A DNA stretch of 51,548 bases. Origin: a virus. The notes under the pieces are model-generated. The model made no database searches. It saw only the letters and a list, made by a program, of their open reading frames with translations, and had not been told where the DNA came from. Position 1 is the first letter of the stretch; every line of letters begins with the position of its first letter. Shown here in pieces: positions 36,641 to 46,064 of this stretch. The stretch is from IMG/VR virus record IMGVR_UViG_3300044712_000759, positions 1 to 51,548 of that record; one strand, 5' to 3'. The position numbers and the translations under genes are program-made.

Positions 36641-37702
36641 TTATACGTTATTCCAATCATTGTTATATGCACACAAAGCCCCTTCAGTTGCCTCAATCCA
36701 CTCGGTGTTATCTGTTATTTCCGGGATAGTGTCGCCGTTACGGTATTTGGTTTCGGCGATATTCTGAGCGGTGATAACAATATCACCTATTTTTGTCGTC
36801 GGATATGTTTTGCCGTCGTTGCCCGTCATGGTACCGGGGTCGGTAGTGTTATCTTTAACCCATCGATATGACATGCCTACATTCTTGTCTGTTTCTGACC
36901 ACGAAGGAGATTCGAGAGGGAAAACATAACCCTCATAATCTGAATCTGGAATAATTATTCCTTGTTGGTAATTGCCCCCTATAAGTATCCGGTCGGCCGT
37001 GCCTTGAACAGAAAACTGCTTTATATATCCAAAAGACCCGTCAAATAAAACACGCTCACCTGATCCGCGAACATTTAAACCTAATGAGTTTGTGTTTCCG
37101 TAGGTGTTATTCCAATAATCTTCACTCGTATCCCGTAAGTCAAATCCGGCAGTATTTGCACCTCCGGTTTCCCATGTAAATGTTGGGTCTGATTCTTGAA
37201 TAATCTTAGTCCAATCTTCAAAAGTTGCAGTATGCCATCCTTCCGGCGCAAACCCCCTGGAGTCTTCAATAGCGTGATAGTTGTAAAGCAGTCCGTTTTT
37301 GATCGTATATATTGCAAGCGTCAATTTCCCCCATGCCTCAAACGAAATGAACGCCTTGCCCCTGAACTCATGATGCTGTGACAGTTTTCCTGAAGCGTTG
37401 AACTTTATCCATACCTCAGACTTTAGCCTTTGTGATGCTTCGAGCGGGATAGTTGCATTGGTGAGTTTTCCGGAAGATGTGAATTTAATTGTGCTACTGC
37501 CGATCAAATGACTGCCGCCACTGAGACTGCCGAAAGCATTGAAACGTATTGTCGTCGGTGCAGCCTTCAGATAAACGGACGGCATAAGTATTTCAGCAGA
37601 CCCAGCGAACGGTATCCCGTGACGCGGAGTAACGACATTCAACCCGTTGCGGTGGCCCGGCTTGAGTGTTACTGTATTTCTATGTCCTGCGACTATTCCC
37701 AT
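36641..37702 (-). CDS. FISUMP-domain tail protein, candidate receptor-binding protein
   Basis: The product is 353 residues. The N-terminal 130 residues contain short beta repeats (LKAAPTTIRFNAFGSLSGGS, VWIKFNASGKLSQH, AFISFEAWGKL). From residue 135, LLYNYHAIEDSRGFAPEGWH through KIGDIVITAQNIAETKYRNG, DTIPEITDNTEWIEATEGAL to the end matches the FISUMP domain found in surface proteins of Fibrobacter and Bacteroidetes. In phages of this host group it sits at tail tips and probably binds carbohydrate. The start overlaps the baseplate gene stop by one base. Confidence 0.7.
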   Translation of the reverse strand: MGIVAGHRNTVTLKPGHRNGLNVVTPRHGIPFAGSAEILMPSVYLKAAPTTIRFNAFGSLSGGSHLIGSSTIKFTSSGKLTNATIPLEASQRLKSEVWIKFNASGKLSQHHEFRGKAFISFEAWGKLTLAIYTIKNGLLYNYHAIEDSRGFAPEGWHTATFEDWTKIIQESDPTFTWETGGANTAGFDLRDTSEDYWNNTYGNTNSLGLNVRGSGERVLFDGSFGYIKQFSVQGTADRILIGGNYQQGIIIPDSDYEGYVFPLESPSWSETDKNVGMSYRWVKDNTTDPGTMTGNDGKTYPTTKIGDIVITAQNIAETKYRNGDTIPEITDNTEWIEATEGALCAYNNDWNNV

Positions 37703-40700
37703 TACTGCTTTATTCTCAAATATCCGTTTGCATCCTGGTAAACCCTGCCGGTGAAAAGACCGGTCCCCGAAGTCGGAAGGTTTGAAAGCCTCACGGTTGC
37801 AGCGTCGATGTTCACGAACTTGCCATCACCGTCCTCGAGTGAATTGCCACCTACAGCTAAAACAGCGTTACCCTTGCCGTCACCAATAATGAACTGACGA
37901 AAGTACAACGACCCGCCGTTATATCCTTTCATGTTCACCAGGATAGCGGCGTGGCTGGAAGAATTGCTTTTATCTTCCCAAATGTCATTCCCTTCGATGC
38001 TGATAGCCCCGGAATACGATGAAGGTACGTTTACTATTGTAGTGCTGCCGGTAAAGTCAACGCCCTTGTATCTCGAAGTGAAAACCAGATCTTCCCCGTC
38101 GGCCGTTACGACTACATCACCGAGCAGGTAACTGGCTGCATGATTAGCGACAAAGTTCGTAGCGGTTTCAGAAAGGGAGCCTCCCCACATTGCGCGGCGG
38201 ATAAGTCCGTCACAGGTTACGTTCGCGCTTCCTCCGGTACCGGAGAGCGTTATACGGTCGACCCGTTTAGCCCCTTCGACATGCGAGGGATCGGTGGTGA
38301 AACTCCCCGACAGATTGCCTGTTAAAGTTGATATCGATGAACTTCCCGAGAAGTCGTTTCCATTAATTTCACGGAACGATATCGAGGATCCGGAATAGTT
38401 CAGCTGAATTCCGATAGCGTAATAGTCCTGGTACCATTCCATTACAAAGGCTATGGCGGTATCGTTCAAACTGCTATTTATATAGGTGCAGAGTTTTGTC
38501 AGACCCCCAACAGTTATGTTTGCCGATCCGCTGGTACCAGATAAAGCGAGTGTGTCAATCCTTGCGGTACCTGTTACGTTTGCTGTCTCGTTGGTGACGG
38601 TTCCGGTAAGATCGCCGACCCCGACCGGTACGCCTTCAAAGAAGCGCACCCCGAGGTTTTCAATAAACGCAGTTTCGGCAAAGAATAGGTTAGTTGCCAG
38701 GCTTTCAAAGTCACCCCCGAAGTCACTCCAGTAATCTTCGTTTGTCGGAAGCACTCCCCGGAACGGATTGCCTGCGGTTGGCGTAGCGATATAATACCGT
38801 CCAGTTACGGTGTAGTAAACAATGTCAACCCGCGCGCTGGTGCCGTAATAGTCTTTTCCGACGGACCACTCGCCGCAGAATATACCCACAGGGCTGGCAC
38901 CGTCACGACCGGCAGCACCGATAGATGAAAGTTTGTTCCAGTAAGCGCCTTCGACGGGCGTTATCCCGCTGGCCGGTGTCGCGTTAACATAGATCCATGT
39001 TTCATCCAAATAGTTTACCTGGTCGCCCCGGTGGTAAACGGTCGTAGGACTGTATGTTCCCCGGAAAACAGTTATCGGGAAATACTCTCCAGGTTCCCTC
39101 TGCACAAGCGCACCGATGAGCGTGAGCGTGTCCGGGTTCGTTACGTTCCAGTCTATTGAACTGTTTGAATCACCCAGGCGGGCGGCGTTCTGGTCAAGAT
39201 CAAAATAATTGAGTTTATTGAGTGACTGTATGCGTCCGGTTGTGATCGTGCGGCCGTTGATATACGTCATCCCGTAGGTGAAATCAAAGTCACGCCATGA
39301 ACCTATCTCATCAGTATAAACAGCATACAACACCCCACAGAGAAAATAATAATACCCGTCATTACCGTCAGCTGCTTTCTGCGTGGCCGACAGATCCCAT
39401 GACCCGGTGAGTGCGGATTTTGAACACTTACAATAAAGGTAATACGCCGTAGTGCTTACCAGGTCGTCGAACGTGGCGGCCGAGCCTATTATCCACACAT
39501 ATCCCAGGCCGGTTATCTCAAGTTCATGATGAACCAATTCCCCGGCGCTGACATAAAGGGCGTTCGGGTCCGTCTCGGTGCCGTTCCAGTTTGCCTTAAT
39601 GGTTACTCCGTTCAAATGGAAGTTCTGACTCTTTGCACCTACCGATAGATACATGGTTTCGATTGATAGCGGACGTATCCGGGTGCCGTCGAAATAACCA
39701 TCAGAGTCGAAGATCAGATCTTTAAGTTGTCGCTGCCGCATGGCATTGCGCCTGGTCAGTTCATCAGCGCTACGGTCAATGATGCGGGTATCAATAGTCT
39801 GTGTTACGGTCCCGTGAATGATTCTCTCCTGTATTGTATAGGGGACAAAATCAGCTATTACAGCCTTTATGTTATATATATTGTTTAGCGGGTATTCGAT
39901 CTGAGCTATGCGGATCAGGCTGTCTACTCCCAGGTCAGCATCAACGACTGTAACCTTATCCCCGGCGGTGACTGTTATCGTATTTGTGCGGGCGTACTTC
40001 TCGTCAATATCAACGGCATAGACTACCATCGGCAGGCTGTTCTCATCCAGGTATGCCTGCGTTGCGGCCTTAAGTGCTGTCTCGGCTGCGTCAATATAAC
40101 TCTGAGGGAGTGCGATATTAACCAACGTGTAGAGGTCGCCGGTTATCGGTACGTTCAGCGTGTTTGGGGTTGTGTATCCGTCCTCCTCGCTCTGAGGGTT
40201 AAAGTATATCCGCTTTGTGGCATGGTCGTACTTCCATATCTCGAACTCCTGCCCCGAAAGATCACCGCTTTTAAACACGATCAGCGGGGTCATTCCTTCA
40301 ATCAGATAGTCGTTCAGGTCAAAGTCTATGCTCGAATCCGATATATAGCTGGTCTGCGGCTGATAAACTCCGTCTGTGAATACCATATTCACACTCTCAA
40401 CATCAGAGGTGCGGTTCGGGAATATGTCATCGTTGGTGTATTGCCCTTCAATGACGCCATACAGTTCGGTGTTCTTTGTCAGGAAACGTTCTTCAAAAAC
40501 AAGGCGCTTTGATCTGTTACGGTAGGTGTACGGAATGTTCTGCATGGAGCCGAAGCCGTAAACCTTTGTCACTATGTTTTGATCGCTTACCTGCTGGCGT
40601 TCGAGCTTGTAAAGTCCAGCACCCTTGCCGTATGTGAAGGTAAAAGCGGTTTCTGAGCCTACGGCTGCGATCATTGAAATGGACTTACCGACTACCGTAA

Positions 40701-41190
40701 ATTCCAGATTAAAGGTTTCGGCGACCTTCATCAGCACGGAGTAACAGTCCTGGTTTGAGAACACAATCGTTTTTTCGTCCGTCTCGTCAACGGTCCCGAC
40801 CGTCCATCCGGTATAGTTGACATTCATGTTTGCGACGATAGCCGTTACGAAGTCTAAAGCCGTTCCTGTATATCCGAACTCTGCCAGACCGTCGGTGCTG
40901 ATATAAAGCTTTTTCTTCAGATCGTATTCGACGGCCTCAAAATCAACGGTGTATTGAAATGTCGTATTATTGATTTTAACGACCGACGGGATGCGGTTAA
41001 TATAGTAGTTCTCAGAGTTATGTGTTACATAATCTCCTATCTGTATGACCCAGGGAGTCGCAAGCGTAAACTGTGCCTGTATCCGATGTTCTCCCATGAG
41101 CTTATGACGATAAACTGTTTTTTCGTCGATCAATGGCGACAGTATTATTGTGGCTGGACTCCCGGGGCGATATATTGAAATATAGTTCAT
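37702..41190 (-). CDS. Tail-associated baseplate hub protein (Prophage_tail-like)
   Basis: The product is 1162 residues. The N-terminal 380 residues (MNYISIYRPGSPATIILSPL ... VIQIGDYVTHNSENYYINRI ...) are the hub domain of tail-associated proteins next to Dit. Later parts read as carbohydrate-binding and collar-like modules (YSPTTVYHRGDQVNYLDETW). Two tandem copies of a roughly 95-residue beta domain occur near residues 870-965 and 965-1065 (LALSGTSGSANITVGGL and ITLSGTGGSANVTCDGL), an internal duplication. It forms the tail tip. It overlaps the Dit gene by 4 bases. Confidence 0.8.
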   Translation of the reverse strand: MNYISIYRPGSPATIILSPLIDEKTVYRHKLMGEHRIQAQFTLATPWVIQIGDYVTHNSENYYINRIPSVVKINNTTFQYTVDFEAVEYDLKKKLYISTDGLAEFGYTGTALDFVTAIVANMNVNYTGWTVGTVDETDEKTIVFSNQDCYSVLMKVAETFNLEFTVVGKSISMIAAVGSETAFTFTYGKGAGLYKLERQQVSDQNIVTKVYGFGSMQNIPYTYRNRSKRLVFEERFLTKNTELYGVIEGQYTNDDIFPNRTSDVESVNMVFTDGVYQPQTSYISDSSIDFDLNDYLIEGMTPLIVFKSGDLSGQEFEIWKYDHATKRIYFNPQSEEDGYTTPNTLNVPITGDLYTLVNIALPQSYIDAAETALKAATQAYLDENSLPMVVYAVDIDEKYARTNTITVTAGDKVTVVDADLGVDSLIRIAQIEYPLNNIYNIKAVIADFVPYTIQERIIHGTVTQTIDTRIIDRSADELTRRNAMRQRQLKDLIFDSDGYFDGTRIRPLSIETMYLSVGAKSQNFHLNGVTIKANWNGTETDPNALYVSAGELVHHELEITGLGYVWIIGSAATFDDLVSTTAYYLYCKCSKSALTGSWDLSATQKAADGNDGYYYFLCGVLYAVYTDEIGSWRDFDFTYGMTYINGRTITTGRIQSLNKLNYFDLDQNAARLGDSNSSIDWNVTNPDTLTLIGALVQREPGEYFPITVFRGTYSPTTVYHRGDQVNYLDETWIYVNATPASGITPVEGAYWNKLSSIGAAGRDGASPVGIFCGEWSVGKDYYGTSARVDIVYYTVTGRYYIATPTAGNPFRGVLPTNEDYWSDFGGDFESLATNLFFAETAFIENLGVRFFEGVPVGVGDLTGTVTNETANVTGTARIDTLALSGTSGSANITVGGLTKLCTYINSSLNDTAIAFVMEWYQDYYAIGIQLNYSGSSISFREINGNDFSGSSSISTLTGNLSGSFTTDPSHVEGAKRVDRITLSGTGGSANVTCDGLIRRAMWGGSLSETATNFVANHAASYLLGDVVVTADGEDLVFTSRYKGVDFTGSTTIVNVPSSYSGAISIEGNDIWEDKSNSSSHAAILVNMKGYNGGSLYFRQFIIGDGKGNAVLAVGGNSLEDGDGKFVNIDAATVRLSNLPTSGTGLFTGRVYQDANGYLRIKQ

Positions 41191-42005
41191 TCTACTTCCG
41201 TCACGTATAGGTTAATTTTCAATTTCCCCAGCACAAAAGTATCGGTCACTATCACGTTCGACACTTTAAATCCTTCCGGCGCAAAGCAGGTGAGTGTTAA
41301 TTGACTGTTAAGTATCAGTGTTCTCGTTCCGGCGGAAGAAAAGAGCAGGTAAAGCGCTTTGATCTTTGCCTGAAAATCAGCAATCGAACTGCCGATGATC
41401 AAAAATTCAAAAGGCTGTTTGCCTGTTTGCCTTTTGGTTACCTGGAATCCTTCAACTTCGCTATTATTGAAGTACTGCTGTTTTGTTTCCGGAAGGTCCA
41501 GGATGCTCTGGATAGGCGCGATGTACAGCCCGAAAGACTCAATCGGTATGCTGTCAATAGTATAAGCTGATGATCCTGTCGAGGGGAGTGTTCCTGTACT
41601 CAAATCAATGCCAGGTTCACGCATTGTAATTGTGAGGTTACAGGCACCCATGACAACGGATGTTTGAATCGATTTGATGTATACGACAAACGCGCCGTAG
41701 GGAGTATCAAACGTTTCAAGTTCAGTCAGACTATTAATTTCTGCCTGAAACGCCAAGAGATTTGAGTAAATATTCTCCCTGGTATCGAATATGTAACCCG
41801 TAAATGATATATCCCGGCCCCCGAAAAACAGTTCAGCAGTTTCGACGTAAGGTTCACAGCCGTTCTCGTCGCCCCATTCGTGCATTGTCTTACCTATCCT
41901 TGCCGGCATATCGAAACAACCCTGCATAGCAATATTCCCCCCGGGTGCGTGTCCGGGTGTTATTCCGTAGGTTGAAAGATCCGTGCCGTGAAAGAGATAT
42001 GCCAT
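41187..42005 (-). CDS. Distal tail protein (Dit-like)
   Basis: The product is 272 residues. MAYLFHGTDLSTYGITPGHA, LFFGGRDISFTGYIFDTREN and LTITMREPGIDLSTG fit the N-terminal ring-forming half of Dit-type proteins, and the second half repeats the same fold (SNDKIKALYLLFSSAGTRTL-like segment). Position between the tape measure and the hub is diagnostic. It forms the ring that joins the tail tube to the baseplate. It overlaps the tape measure stop by one base (TAATG). Confidence 0.75.
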   Translation of the reverse strand: MAYLFHGTDLSTYGITPGHAPGGNIAMQGCFDMPARIGKTMHEWGDENGCEPYVETAELFFGGRDISFTGYIFDTRENIYSNLLAFQAEINSLTELETFDTPYGAFVVYIKSIQTSVVMGACNLTITMREPGIDLSTGTLPSTGSSAYTIDSIPIESFGLYIAPIQSILDLPETKQQYFNNSEVEGFQVTKRQTGKQPFEFLIIGSSIADFQAKIKALYLLFSSAGTRTLILNSQLTLTCFAPEGFKVSNVIVTDTFVLGKLKINLYVTEVE

Positions 42006-44503
42006 TACACGCCAATGTTTGAGTATGCGGGCTTTGTATTCGTATTTATTGCCTTGAGTTCCAGTATTGCGCTATCGAGCCTTGCAACGGTATCAAGAGT
42101 ATTTTTTTCAATGCCGATGAGATGATCAACAGAGAGCTTATTGTAGTCCCTGTTCGCCCGGTTATCATCGCTGATTTTCCTCATGAGCCCGGCTAACTCC
42201 GTACCTGTGTCCTCAGTTATATTCCTGGTAATCTGTCCCACCAGCGGCGACGGCTGCCCGATAGTCCCGAGATCCAGATTTGCCGTCATTGCCTGCCATT
42301 GAGTATTTGAGGTATTTACTATTTCAGCAGTAGCGGCATTAATCTTTGCCGCCTCTTCTTTGGTAATGATCCCGGCGCCCTCTGGACCTTCTGCGAGCGC
42401 CGCATTAATTAGAGGTGTTAATTTTGCATTAATAAGCGGTAGCAAAGTCTGTGATTTGAATATCTCAATCACCGCATTATAAAGTACATCATTCAGGTAG
42501 GTCGCAAAGTCGTCCGCGCTGGTCTTGCCGTCCTGAAAACCTTGTGCGATAGCATCGGCTATGGAATTTTGCGTTATTCCTCCCGCCATAAAGTCCTGCA
42601 ATGCCAGTTCTGCATCTGCTATTTCTCCCTGAACGGCAATGAGCTGATTTAACAGGTCATCGGTAGGCTTACCCATTGCAGCCGCATCATTGAGCGCTCG
42701 GTATATCGCTTTCTCTTTCTCTTTCAGTATATCAATTTCTTTCTGTCTGGCTGCTGATCCCTCTCCAGTTCTATCTGCAAGCTCTATTAATCGTTGCTGC
42801 TTTTCGAGCAGCCGGTTAATCTCAGCTATCTGATTTGCAAACTTTGTGGCTGACTCGGGGATCTTTGATAGCATGGTCATGATGAAGGTCGAGGCGGCAC
42901 CGATGTAATCACCTTCGGCCGCCTGCTGAAACGCCGTTATGCTTGCACCTAATTCACTTAACTGCTGTTCTGTCAGTCCGAGGCTCACCCCTAGTTGCAT
43001 AACCAAATCAGAGACGGCACGAATTATTTTCTTGCGGGTTTCAAGTTCCTTATCCAGCCCGTCCTGAATGTTTTTCTGTATCTCTTTGTTTTTTTCCTGG
43101 ACCCATTTGCTCGGGGCAATCAATTTTTTAGGGGTCCAATCCTTATCCTGTGAAGCGAGTTCTGCAGGTGTTTCGACTCCGGCCGTACTGAGCGCACGAT
43201 TGAGAATTGAAAATCCTTTCCCGGGGTCGATCTTCATGAACGCCTCGGCTATCTTCTTATTCTCTTCTTGTAGCTTTTTGAGGTACTTGAGTTCAATTTC
43301 ATTCCTTCTCAGTGCGTACTCCTCAGTCAATGCCAGTTTGACCTTTTCATTATCCGCGAACTCTTCCATGTCAGCGTCATACTTCTGTTTCAGTTGAAGC
43401 AATTCACGATCCTGTCCGTCGGTCTTCAGAAGATCAATATTATTTAGTACCTCTTTGAGTTTTTCCGCCTGCTTCTCATTATACTCAATCTCAAGGTCAG
43501 CCCATTTCTGAGCAGCGTCATGAACTTTCTTGCGCCATTCGATCTCTTCGTCCGCCTCTTCCTTCAGTATTGTTGAGCGCTTCATCGTGAGCCTCTTTGT
43601 CGTGGAAAAGCGGGCGGCTTCGAGGTTTTCGAGTTTTGTATTCAGTTCTGCGAACTTCTTTATAGCATCTTCGTCCCCGGGTCTGAGTTCGAGTGTCTTT
43701 TTTGCCAGCTTAAGCAGTTCCTCAGTATGGTGCATCTCATAATCGATAGCCTTATTATGAGCGGCCAAAGCTTCATCAATGATCTTCAGTTTTTCCGCCC
43801 CCGGGAGTGTTGCATCGAGTGCCTGGCTGTAAAGCTGCTGATAAATGTTCATTTGCTGGGCAGCCTTGAACTCAGTTATATATCCCTCATGCCTGAGTGC
43901 GTTTTGTTCTTTCTGTATTGACAGGGCTTCGGCTGCACGACTGGAGTTAAGCCCCTGCATCGAAACAATATCGTACATGACTTGCTTTGTGACGGCACCG
44001 ATATTATTAAACAGGTTCATCCCCCCGGCCGTCTCTTCAAAGGCTTTTTTCAGGGTATGCAGCAATGCAGCAGCGCCACCAAGTCCAAGCGCCCAGTGAC
44101 TTATCTTCTGAGTGAGGGTTTCGGTACTATCCCCCATCTCCTTATCAGTCTGAACCTTTACCCTTCCGGCCTGGGTATATTCCTTTAAATTAAGTTCTGC
44201 CTCCTGTATCTTTCTGTTGAATTTCTCAATATCCTCTATATTGTTCGCATTCCGACGTGACTCCTTCAGTTCAGCAAGCGATTTTTCCAGGTCCGCAATA
44301 AGACCAATTTCACGCTTGTAGTTCGCGTTTACTTTATTCCAGCTGACAGTTGACTCGGTGCCGAGGTTCTTGTAAAGGTTCTCTATCTTCCCGCCGGCCT
44401 TCTCGATATCCTGCACCCAGGTCTGTACGGATTTCTTCGACTCTTTAATACTCTTTTCGAGCTTCGAGTTATCGAGATCCGCTGAGAATGTGATTGTTGA
44501 CAT
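42005..44503 (-). CDS. Tail tape measure protein
   Basis: The product is 832 residues, mostly helical with long charged coiled coils (about residues 30-130 and 260-420) and a hydrophobic region near residues 135-190 (ISHWALGLGGAAALLHTLKK). A second hydrophobic stretch near residue 500 (AVSDLVMQLGVSLGLTEQQL) also fits the family. Length suggests a tail of about 120 nm at 1.5 Angstrom per residue. It follows the tail assembly chaperone frame with only two bases between, as in other siphoviruses. Confidence 0.88.
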   Translation of the reverse strand: MSTITFSADLDNSKLEKSIKESKKSVQTWVQDIEKAGGKIENLYKNLGTESTVSWNKVNANYKREIGLIADLEKSLAELKESRRNANNIEDIEKFNRKIQEAELNLKEYTQAGRVKVQTDKEMGDSTETLTQKISHWALGLGGAAALLHTLKKAFEETAGGMNLFNNIGAVTKQVMYDIVSMQGLNSSRAAEALSIQKEQNALRHEGYITEFKAAQQMNIYQQLYSQALDATLPGAEKLKIIDEALAAHNKAIDYEMHHTEELLKLAKKTLELRPGDEDAIKKFAELNTKLENLEAARFSTTKRLTMKRSTILKEEADEEIEWRKKVHDAAQKWADLEIEYNEKQAEKLKEVLNNIDLLKTDGQDRELLQLKQKYDADMEEFADNEKVKLALTEEYALRRNEIELKYLKKLQEENKKIAEAFMKIDPGKGFSILNRALSTAGVETPAELASQDKDWTPKKLIAPSKWVQEKNKEIQKNIQDGLDKELETRKKIIRAVSDLVMQLGVSLGLTEQQLSELGASITAFQQAAEGDYIGAASTFIMTMLSKIPESATKFANQIAEINRLLEKQQRLIELADRTGEGSAARQKEIDILKEKEKAIYRALNDAAAMGKPTDDLLNQLIAVQGEIADAELALQDFMAGGITQNSIADAIAQGFQDGKTSADDFATYLNDVLYNAVIEIFKSQTLLPLINAKLTPLINAALAEGPEGAGIITKEEAAKINAATAEIVNTSNTQWQAMTANLDLGTIGQPSPLVGQITRNITEDTGTELAGLMRKISDDNRANRDYNKLSVDHLIGIEKNTLDTVARLDSAILELKAINTNTKPAYSNIGV

Positions 44504-44505
44504 GA

Positions 44506-45122
44506 CTACATATATTTACCGAGAATCTGTTCAGCCTGCTTGCCTGTAACTACAATTCGTTCCTTCCCTTTCGGATCGTACCAGGGGAAATCCGCGCTTT
44601 GAAGGCATAATGAGATGTAACTTGAATTCATCATTTCCGTGTCCGTTAACCCGAGTTTTACCCGCATGGCGGCCAGACGGCCAAAGATCGTATCTGCCCC
44701 TACTGTACATCCTTTTGTGTCTTCCTGAAGAGGTTGGTTTTTCTCGCCGAGATGATAGTGTAAAAAAAAACTTCCGGATCAGAGTGTTTTACAACCAGGT
44801 CGAAGAGCTTTGACAGATCGGCCGGCGGCAGTTCCATTATTGACGTTGTGACAATACCGGCGAGCCTGGTGCCGGTTGCTATCGCAATGGCACGGGCTAT
44901 GTGCGGCGCGTCCTTGACATGATCCATGAGAGCGTGAAACATTGTCCCCTGTTCGTCGCGGTCAAAGTCAGATATCTTTGATAACTCCCGAGAAATACGG
45001 ATAAGCCTCTCAGTTGAAATAGGTTTGATGCTGAGATGCAGGTTTATTCCGTGCCACTTTATAGTAAAACTATCACCTTTTGCTCCGCTACCGAGCAGTA
45101 TATCCGCAGCTCTCGTATCCAT
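44506..45122 (-). CDS. Tail assembly chaperone, long form made by -1 frameshift (gpGT-like)
   Basis: The short form (44700-45122, 140 residues) ends at TAG. In the -1 frame the sequence stays open from the A-run at 44742-44738 (0-frame AGA AAA ACC) down to TAG at 44508-44506, two bases before the tape measure ATG. The extension reads as real protein (KGCTVGADTIFGRLAAMRVK ... ICLQSADFPWYDPKGKERI-like) and has no strong start of its own except an internal ATG. Paired chaperone frames with programmed -1 slippage upstream of the tape measure gene are conserved in siphoviruses. Confidence 0.65.
44700..45122 (-). CDS. Tail assembly chaperone, short form (gpG-like)
   Basis: The product is 140 residues: MDTRAADILLGSGAKGDSFT, then WHGINLHLSIKPISTERLIR and a helical rest ending TNLFRKTQKDVQ. 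It lies between the tail tube and tape measure genes, the conserved place for the chaperone that coats the tape measure during tail assembly. It is not expected in the virion. The terminator hairpin at 45138-45171 lies just upstream and would lower its expression relative to the tail tube. Confidence 0.75.
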   Translation of the reverse strand: MDTRAADILLGSGAKGDSFTIKWHGINLHLSIKPISTERLIRISRELSKISDFDRDEQGTMFHALMDHVKDAPHIARAIAIATGTRLAGIVTTSIMELPPADLSKLFDLVVKHSDPEVFFYTIISARKTNLFRKTQKDVQ

Positions 45123-45137
45123 GTTTTGTCAGATTGT

Positions 45138-45171
45138 AAAATGAAAGTGTCCCGGTGTGTCGCGGGACACT
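45138..45171 (-). terminator. Terminator/attenuator after the tail tube gene
   Basis: AGTGTCCC (45171-45164 on minus) and GGGACACT (45153-45146) form a perfect 8-bp stem with a 10-base loop, followed by TTCATTTT. It probably lets the tail tube be made in excess over the genes behind it. Confidence 0.7.
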
Positions 45172-45175
45172 CTCG

Positions 45176-45664
45176 TTACGGTTTTGTGATTTTCCAGCTA
45201 CCGGAGTTATCCGATGTCAGCTGGGGAGTTGCTTTCAGTTCGAGTGCAAACATCTTATCACGTCCGCCTCCTCCTACAATCCTGGTGACACATGATGCGT
45301 TGTACATGATCAGTGTATGACCGGAGTCGAGTTTTATCTCGAGCGCCTTGTCAACTGTCGTGTATCCGGTTGCCGGGGTGTATCCCGAAGCATCACCACT
45401 GCCACCTTTGAGGGCGGCAATGTTCGCAAAGGACATATCGTAAAACTGCATGGTTGCGGTCAGCTTCCCTTCCTCAGTTTTTACCTGGCGGACGGGGGAG
45501 AATTTCTGATCCACAAAAAACTCAGTTGTCGATCCTTCTGTTTCGTCGATTGATACGGACCCTTTGACGGTATCCGGGAGTGAGGTAAGCGATCCGGGCA
45601 TGGTGTTTGTGCTGGCTGCTGTACCGTATTTTACTGAGGTGATCCCAAATAAATATTCTGCCAT
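45176..45664 (-). CDS. Major tail tube protein
   Basis: The product is 162 residues. MAEYLFGITSVKYGTAASTN with DTVKGSVSIDETEGSTTEFF, VDQKFSPVRQVKTEEGKLTA and MFALELKATPQL form the beta-sandwich pattern of siphovirus tail tube proteins found in Bacteroidetes phages. It polymerises into the tail tube. It follows the tail terminator gene by 4 bases and is closed by the hairpin at 45138-45171. Confidence 0.8.
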   Translation of the reverse strand: MAEYLFGITSVKYGTAASTNTMPGSLTSLPDTVKGSVSIDETEGSTTEFFVDQKFSPVRQVKTEEGKLTATMQFYDMSFANIAALKGGSGDASGYTPATGYTTVDKALEIKLDSGHTLIMYNASCVTRIVGGGGRDKMFALELKATPQLTSDNSGSWKITKP

Positions 45665-45668
45665 TTGA

Positions 45669-46064
45669 TTAATTATTAATCAGTTTGAATGAAAAACGTA
45701 AATTACTGAAGTGTTCCTCCAGCGCTTCCTCTCTTATTATCTTCGGTTCCTCGAAGTCGATCAGATAGCCGGTCGTGGTTACTTTCTTAAGCACCGAGAG
45801 GACCGCTTGCGATCCCGCTTCGAGCTTTACCACATCCGGGATGCCGGACGGCCCCGATTTATCCTTCAGATCCTTAACATGATAATTGACATTGACAAAG
45901 AACTTCTGCATCACATCGGCCGTACCGCCGAAAGCGTTAATGACGATATACTCGGAGTCGTTTTTGCTGGTCGGCTTTGTAAAACGGTACTTCGGCTTGC
46001 TTATCGAACTCAGAAGCCCGTAAACAATCCCGACGACATATTCCGGTGTTTTATAGTCTGCCAT
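45669..46064 (-). CDS. Tail terminator-like protein
   Basis: The product is 131 residues (MADYKTPEYVVGIVYGLLSS ... DVMQKFFVNVNYHVKDLKDK ... HFSNLRFSFKLINN), a mixed alpha/beta protein whose size and place, between HK97-gp10-like and tail tube genes, match the tail terminator (lambda gpU-like) that ends tube polymerisation. Sequence similarity alone would not have named it. The start overlaps the upstream stop by one base. Confidence 0.65.
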   Translation of the reverse strand: MADYKTPEYVVGIVYGLLSSISKPKYRFTKPTSKNDSEYIVINAFGGTADVMQKFFVNVNYHVKDLKDKSGPSGIPDVVKLEAGSQAVLSVLKKVTTTGYLIDFEEPKIIREEALEEHFSNLRFSFKLINN

